A stretch of 64,000 bases of DNA, taken from contig NZ_JAVDDT010000006.1 of assembly GCF_030848495.1 (NCBI RefSeq), positions 1 to 64,000 on the forward strand. Direction: 5' to 3'. Positions 60,086 through 64,000 of the stretch are shown here, piece after piece. The notes beneath the pieces were generated by a model. That model was not told where the DNA came from. It made no database searches and was given only the letters and a program-made list of their open reading frames with translations. A program made the position numbers and the translations under genes. This DNA comes from Natronospira bacteriovora (GTDB lineage: Bacteria; Pseudomonadota; Gammaproteobacteria; Natronospirales; Natronospiraceae). Position 1 is the stretch's first letter. Each line of letters starts with the position of its first letter.

Positions 60086-60985
60086 TCAGGAAGCCCGGGA
60101 TTGCGCCTGTTCGCGGGCATACCGCATCAGATAATCCGCAAACGGACCACCCAGCTCCGGGTGTTTCAGCGCCATTTCCACCGTGGCTTCCAGATAGCCC
60201 AGCTTGTCGCCGCAGTCGTAGCGCTTGCCGTGGAAGTTGTAGGCGTAAACGGCCTCTTCCTGCTGGAGGGCGTCGATGGCATCGGTGAGCTGGATTTCAT
60301 TGCCGGCGCCCCTGGGGGTGTTTTCCAGGTGGTGGAAGATACGCGGAGTCAGTGCGTAGCGGCCGATGACGCCCCAGTTGGAGGGGGCATTTTCCGGGGC
60401 CGGCTTTTCCACGATCCTGTTGAGGCGGCGGAGCTGGTCGCTGACTTTGTCGCCGGCGACGATACCGTACTTGTTGCTGTGTTCCTGCGGGATCTGCTGG
60501 ACGCCGATGAGGCTGTGGCCGAGCTGGTCGAATTGCTCGCCCATCTGGGCCAGGCAGCCCTTGCCGCCGTTGTGGACGAGGTCATCGGCGAGGACCACAT
60601 AGAAGGGTTCGTTGCCGACGATGTTCCTGGCGCAGAGCACGGCGTGGCCGAGGCCGAGGGCTTCGGCCTGGCGGATGTAGACGCAGTCCACATGGTCGGG
60701 GATGACATCACGGACGGCCTGAAGGCGATCGTGCTTGCCCTTTTTCATGAGCTCGTTTTCGAGCTCGTAGGCGCGGTCGAAATGGTCCGGGATGGGGCGC
60801 TTATTGCGGCCGGTGACGAAGATGATGGTATCCACGCCGGCTTCCACGGCCTCTTCCACGGCGTACTGGACCAGCGGCTTGTCCACCACGGGCAGCATTT
60901 CCTTGGGGCTGGCCTTGGTGGCAGGCAGGAAACGGGTGCCGAGGCCGGCTACGGGAAAGACGGCCTTGCGGATTGGTGCGTTCAT
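60086..60985 (-). CDS. galU: UTP-glucose-1-phosphate uridylyltransferase GalU
   Basis: 299 aa. [25 protein letters not shown] (part: [17 protein letters not shown]) is the nucleotide loop, VLADDLVHN the metal site, [16 protein letters not shown] and RIVEKP the sugar-binding region, and [16 protein letters not shown] the C-terminal signature. Makes UDP-Glc from Glc-1-P, feeding galE. First gene of the long minus-strand run; a promoter must lie in 60986-61286, but the heptamer array there is the only structure I see. Confidence 0.95.
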   Translation of the reverse strand: MNAPIRKAVFPVAGLGTRFLPATKASPKEMLPVVDKPLVQYAVEEAVEAGVDTIIFVTGRNKRPIPDHFDRAYELENELMKKGKHDRLQAVRDVIPDHVDCVYIRQAEALGLGHAVLCARNIVGNEPFYVVLADDLVHNGGKGCLAQMGEQFDQLGHSLIGVQQIPQEHSNKYGIVAGDKVSDQLRRLNRIVEKPAPENAPSNWGVIGRYALTPRIFHHLENTPRGAGNEIQLTDAIDALQQEEAVYAYNFHGKRYDCGDKLGYLEATVEMALKHPELGGPFADYLMRYAREQAQSRAS

Positions 60986-61147
60986 TCGTGACTCCCTCCG
61001 ACGTCCTGTCAGTGCTGTTTTTTGAGGTATTGGCCCTTCCCGACCAATTCCCTCTTATGTTTAATCACGCGCCGATCCCCCTTCCCCTTCGGCGCGTTGC
61101 GAGCGCAATTGAGTATAGGGGATGCGCGGTTGGGTGTGAAGGTGGAA

Positions 61148-61255
61148 GTGCTGGGTGCTGAGTGCTGAGTGCTGAGTGCTGAGTGCTGAGTGCTGAGTGC
61201 TGAGTGCTGAGTGGGTGCTGGTCGGAGGGGGCGGCGGTTCTCGAAGGGGCGGGGC
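61148..61255 (+). repeat. Heptamer array and left arm, element E8
   Basis: The 301-base gap between galU and the antitoxin holds this. About nine TGAGTGC units (first GGGTGCT) at 61148-61213, then the arm GGGTGCTGGTCGGAGGGGGCGG shared with E3 and E4. No inverse arm follows directly; the next arrays (61924-62035) lie beyond the NadS/toxin genes. Confidence 0.9.
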
Positions 61256-61286
61256 TTTCGGCTGTTGCCGCGCATGGTTCGAGCGC

Positions 61287-61577
61287 TTAGGCGCTCAAGG
61301 CGCGGAATACATGCTCCGGATCGTTACGGACGGCATGCAACAAAGCCAGGGCCGGCCCTCGGGGTTGGCGCCGGTTCTGCTCCCAGTTGCGCAAGGTTCC
61401 AACGGGTACACCGATCAGTGCCGCGAACTCGTCCTGCGTCAGTTTCAGTTGGCGCCGAACGGCCGCTACGTCAACGGGATCGAAACGGTGCTCTCTGGCA
61501 ACAGCGCCTTTCCGGCGGCGAATTTCTCCGGCCTGCCGAATGCTCTCGGTCAGTTCTGCAAAAAGCTTCTCATCCAT
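61287..61577 (-). CDS. NadS/HigA-type helix-turn-helix antitoxin
   Basis: 96 aa. N-terminal helix MDEKLFAELTESIRQAGEIRR is that of NadS-family antitoxins; residues about 32-88 are an HTH_3 domain, DVAAVRRQLKLTQDEFAALIGVPVGTLRNWEQ. By family it neutralises a RelE/HigB-type toxin encoded just upstream and represses the pair. The ATG overlaps the ancestral toxin stop by 8 nt, the usual NadT-NadS order. The antitoxin is intact while the toxin is broken. Confidence 0.88.
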   Translation of the reverse strand: MDEKLFAELTESIRQAGEIRRRKGAVAREHRFDPVDVAAVRRQLKLTQDEFAALIGVPVGTLRNWEQNRRQPRGPALALLHAVRNDPEHVFRALSA

Positions 61578-61871
61578 TGGACAACTCCTCTTCCACGAGG
61601 CGGCGCAGAACCTTAAGCTGCTCTGCCGTCAAATCTGCCTGCCTGTTCTTGGCATAGGCCAGCAACATAGCCGAAAGTAGATGATCCTTGCTCCGCCGCG
61701 CTTACCCCTTCCAGGCACATTCCAGCGGACTTTGCGCAGACCGCCGCTGCCGGGTATTTCGGCCCCAATCGCCGGATTGGTCACCAAGGCCCACTGCAGT
61801 TCCCGATAGCTTTCATCCGTAAGCAGACCATTGATCTGCCTTGTAAATACTGGCGTTTCCTTGATTACCAT
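61570..61871 (-). pseudogene. RelE/HigB-type toxin, frameshifted
   Basis: Residues from ATG 61871, MVIKETPVFTRQINGLLTDESYRE to NVPGRGKRGGARIIYF, match the first two thirds of RelE-like NadT toxins. The frame then runs to CCWPMPRTGRQI and stops at 61629. In another frame the expected tail continues: MLLAYAKNRQADLTAEQLKVL and LRRLVEEELSNG, ending at 61570 over the antitoxin start. About 20-25 bases around 61665-61680 (coding the strand before LLAYAK) appear lost. The toxin should be inactive. A second ATG 61907 exists upstream but homologs begin near 61871. Confidence 0.8.
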
Positions 61872-61923
61872 GTTCTTGGAGAATACGCCATTGGCGTAGT
61901 TCCGCAAGTTTGGGCGGCTTTGC

Positions 61924-62035
61924 CGGCAGGAGTAAGGCGCCAGGAGCAGGGAGCAAAAGGCGGAACAGTTGCCGGATTCGGGGATGGTGCCTTGGGGCGG
62001 TTTTCCTCACGCCTTACGCCTTACTCGGCCCATCA
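61924..62035. repeat. Heptamer arrays, element E10 (mixed type)
   Basis: The 268-base gap before ftsY. GCCGGCAGGAGTAAGGCGCC and AGGAGCAGGGAGCA are AGGAGCA-type units (61924-61958, like E9), followed by CCTCACGCCTTACGCCTTAC (62006-62030), inverted GGCGTAA units. So it mixes two heptamer types. With E8 it brackets the antitoxin/toxin pair. Confidence 0.8.
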
Positions 62036-62139
62036 CAGCGGTTGCCGGAGGGTGGGCGGGCGTCACGCCTTGCTTCTGCCTTTTTGATACGATGATGCTT
62101 TGCCTTTCCAGCCATCGAAATGAGATTGTCCCCGCCCCC

Positions 62140-63078
62140 ATGAGCGAGAAAAAAGGTTTCTTCCAGCGCCTGCGCGAACGCCTGAACAAGGGCGACTCCA
62201 TTCTTACCCGCGATATCACCGAACTGCTGCCCTCCAGTGGCAAGCCGGATGAAGGCACTCTGGAAGAACTGGAAACGCGGCTGCTGATGGCGGATGTGGG
62301 TGTGGATGCCACCCGGAAGATCATGGATGGTCTGTACGAGCGGCTTGACCGCAAGGCCCTGGCGGATGGCGCCCAGCTTATGGCCGGCCTGGAAGCCGAG
62401 ATCGAATCGCTGCTGGGGCCGGTGGAGGTGCCGCTGGTGCCGGAGCATTCGGGCGAGGGGCCTTTCGTGATTCTGGTGGTGGGCGTGAACGGCGCCGGCA
62501 AGACCACGACCATCGGCAAGCTGGCACGACGCTTTCGGGACGAGGGCCGCTCGGTGATGCTGGCGGCCGGGGACACCTTTCGGGCGGCGGCGGTGGAACA
62601 GCTGCAGGCTTGGGGTGAACGCAATGAGGTGCCGGTGATTGCCCATGCCACGGGGGCGGATTCGGCGGCGGTGGCCCATGATGCGGTGCAGTCCGCCCTG
62701 GCCCGGGGCACGGATGTGCTCATGATCGATACCGCCGGCCGCCTGCACACCCAGGCCGGGCTGATGGATGAGCTGCGCAAGGTGAAGCGGGTGATCCAGA
62801 AGGCCATGCCGTCGGCGCCCCATGAAACCCTGCTGGTGCTGGACGGCAGCACCGGCCAGAACGCCATTGCCCAGGCGCGGGAGTTTAATTCAGCGGTGGA
62901 CCTCAGCGGCCTGGTGGTAACCAAGCTGGACGGCTCGGCCCGTGGCGGGGTGATCCTGGCCGTGGCCCGGGAGCTGGGCGTGCCGGTGCGATTCATCGGG
63001 ATAGGTGAAGGTGCCGAGGACCTGGATGTGTTCCGGGCGAAGGATTTTACTCGGGCACTGGTGGAAAAATCCGGGTGA
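62140..63078 (+). CDS. ftsY: Signal recognition particle receptor FtsY
   Basis: 312 aa GTPase that docks SRP-ribosome complexes at the membrane. N domain from MSEKKGFFQRLRERLNKGDS; G domain: GVNGAGKTTTIGKLARRF (G1), AAGDTFRAAAVEQLQ, DTAGRLHTQAGLMDEL (G3), VVTKLDGSARGG (G4), IGIGEGAEDLDVF (G5 region). The acidic A domain of enterobacterial FtsY is absent, common in other proteobacteria. ATG 62140 starts the NG core directly; the upstream frame is repeat sequence. Confidence 0.95.
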   Translation: MSEKKGFFQRLRERLNKGDSILTRDITELLPSSGKPDEGTLEELETRLLMADVGVDATRKIMDGLYERLDRKALADGAQLMAGLEAEIESLLGPVEVPLVPEHSGEGPFVILVVGVNGAGKTTTIGKLARRFRDEGRSVMLAAGDTFRAAAVEQLQAWGERNEVPVIAHATGADSAAVAHDAVQSALARGTDVLMIDTAGRLHTQAGLMDELRKVKRVIQKAMPSAPHETLLVLDGSTGQNAIAQAREFNSAVDLSGLVVTKLDGSARGGVILAVARELGVPVRFIGIGEGAEDLDVFRAKDFTRALVEKSG

Positions 63079-63086
63079 AAACATTT

Positions 63087-63328
63087 GGCCGCGAAATGCA
63101 CGCGAGATGGACGCTAGATTTGGGCCGTGCCGGGTGAGGTGCCGTGCTGCTTCGGAGGGGCCGTGCTTTGGGATGGCGCGCCATCTCTACCAGCACCGTA
63201 GGCGCGGATTTATCCGCGATTGCAACCCATGAATTGTGATCGCGGATAATGGAACCTCCGAAGCAGCACGGCGGCGCACCAGGCACGACCCCACATTCGC
63301 GTCCATTTAGCGTGCATTTCGCGGCTAA
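63087..63328. repeat. Inverted-repeat element between ftsY and ftsE (family F, complete copy)
   Basis: Fills the 305-base ftsY/ftsE gap. Left arm GGCCGCGAAATGCACGCGAG through GTGCTGCTTCGGAGGGGCCG (63087-63170); right arm AACCTCCGAAGCAGCACGGC to TGCATTTCGCGGCTAA (63253-63328), inverse of the left. The core has GCGGATTTATCCGCGAT (63206-63222) facing ATCGCGGATAAT, a REP-like pair without the full GTGGGAG head. Half of it recurs at 14226. Confidence 0.9.
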
Positions 63329-63383
63329 AAAGGTTTTAAGGTTTTATCTCGTGGTCCAGTCTCCCATTCAGCGGGGTTGAGCG

Positions 63384-64000
63384 ATGATCCGTTTTGATCG
63401 TGTCAGCAAGAGTTATCCCGGCGGCAATCAGGCGCTGAGCGATGTGAGCTTTGAGCTGGGGGGCGGTGAGTTTGCCTATCTGACCGGGCATTCCGGCGCG
63501 GGCAAGAGCACACTGCTGAAGCTGATTGCCATGCTCGAGCGCCCCACCCGCGGGCAGGTGCTGTTCGACGGGCGCAATCTGGCCAAGGTGGGCAAGTGGG
63601 GCATTCCCTATCATCGCCGCAAGGTGGGGCTGATCTTCCAGGACCACAAGCTGCTGCAGGATCGCACGGTCTTTGACAATGTGGCGCTGCCGCTGGTGAT
63701 CACCGGCATGGGGCATCGGGAGATGCGCCGGCGGGTGCAGGCGGCGCTGGATCAGGTGGATCTGCTGCACAAGGAGCACGCTCTGCCCATCACCCTCTCC
63801 GGGGGTGAACAGCAGCGGGTGGGCATTGCCCGCGCCGTGGTGGGTCGGCCGCCCATGCTGGTGGCGGATGAGCCCACCGGTAATCTGGACCCGGCGCTGT
63901 CGCGGGAGATCATGCGCCTGTTCGAGCGTTTTCAGCAGGTGGGGGTGACGGTGATGGTGGCCAGCCATGATCATGAGCTGATCCGGGCCTCCGGGCGGCG
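63384..64000 (+). CDS. ftsE: Cell-division ATP-binding protein FtsE, 3' end beyond window
   Basis: The first 205 codons of an ABC ATPase are present. Walker A GHSGAGKSTLLKL (about residues 34-46), Q-loop VGLIFQDHKLLQDRTVFDNV, signature LSGGEQQRVGIARA, Walker B MLVADEPTGNLDP, H-loop SHDHEL. Start MIRFDRVSKSYPGG is typical of FtsE, and the gene follows ftsY as in ftsYEX operons. It signals to periplasmic peptidoglycan hydrolases with FtsX, not in the window. The gene has no stop before base 64000. Confidence 0.95.
   Translation, partial: MIRFDRVSKSYPGGNQALSDVSFELGGGEFAYLTGHSGAGKSTLLKLIAMLERPTRGQVLFDGRNLAKVGKWGIPYHRRKVGLIFQDHKLLQDRTVFDNVALPLVITGMGHREMRRRVQAALDQVDLLHKEHALPITLSGGEQQRVGIARAVVGRPPMLVADEPTGNLDPALSREIMRLFERFQQVGVTVMVASHDHELIRASGR

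Noticed and set aside
1-62035. CRISPR array for the heptamer arrays
   Set aside because: Units are 7 bp, contiguous and without spacers; no cas genes are present.
1-64000. Wzx flippase, Wza/Wzc/Wzb or ABC exporter genes for the glycan
   Set aside because: None was recognised; the only candidate (33309) lacks an ATPase domain, so I did not call it an exporter.

Overview
The window looks like chromosomal DNA of a free-living, GC-rich gammaproteobacterium. The housekeeping genes fit that group: miaB, mutY next to an asmA-like gene, yggX, ftsY followed by ftsE, and a tRNA-Gly(CCC). I cannot name the genus from sequence alone. Most of the window is one large surface-polysaccharide region, interrupted by small accessory modules and an unusual set of short-repeat elements.

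Layout. 0-1.4 kb: a BrnT-like toxin/antitoxin pair between two composite repeat elements. 1.4-7.8 kb: lipid-linked glycan start and finish functions (WbpV-like SDR, methyltransferase, WecA/WbpL-type sugar-phosphate transferase, two tandem O-antigen ligase/polymerase paralogs). 7.8-18.2 kb: miaB, YdcF-like, TupA-like ATP-grasp, MarR regulator, yggX, a TraF-like outer-membrane protein, mutY and asmA. 18.3-28 kb: tRNA-Gly, two S23/Avd-like four-helix-bundle genes, four polysaccharide-cluster genes (three glycosyltransferases and one unknown), wecC, wecB, a deacetylase-like protein and a sulfotransferase. 28-43 kb: large two-domain glycosyltransferases, more sulfotransferase-like proteins, a membrane protein of unknown role, a sulfate-activation set (Sat-APS kinase fusion and SLC13/TrkA-C permease) split by a GxxExxY gene, and another sulfotransferase-like gene. 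43-61 kb, all on the minus strand: galE, gmm, fcl, gmd, a stand-alone APS-kinase-like gene, an AT-richer block of sulfotransferase/glycosyltransferase genes, two coiled-coil proteins, manC, manB and galU. 61-64 kb: a NadS-type antitoxin with a broken RelE-like toxin, ftsY, and the 5' part of ftsE running off the window.

How the genes work together (inference). manB, manC, gmd and fcl make GDP-L-fucose; galU and galE make UDP-Glc/UDP-Gal; wecB and wecC make UDP-ManNAcA; the sulfate permease and Sat-APS kinase make PAPS. Five likely sulfotransferases and two degenerate or distant ones could spend that PAPS, and one 808-aa protein appears to join a GT2 domain to a fucosyltransferase-like domain. 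The most economical reading is synthesis of a sulfated, fucose-containing surface glycan. A methyltransferase-like protein with a long coiled coil built from 171-bp tandem repeats could be a WbdD-like chain-length ruler. No flippase, ABC exporter ATPase or Wza/Wzc export gene was seen.

The most unusual feature is a family of intergenic elements made of 7-bp tandem arrays (TGAGTGC/TGAGTTC, GGCGTAA/GGCGTGA, AGGAGCA, GGACTGA) in inverted orientation, often nested around a row of GC hairpins. Three of the four heptamer types carry stop codons in every frame read inward and are open read outward. Several genes end inside them, and small accessory genes (S23 twice, BrnT/antitoxin, NadS/RelE) sit between inverted arrays. 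A GxxExxY gene sits between a different inverted repeat.
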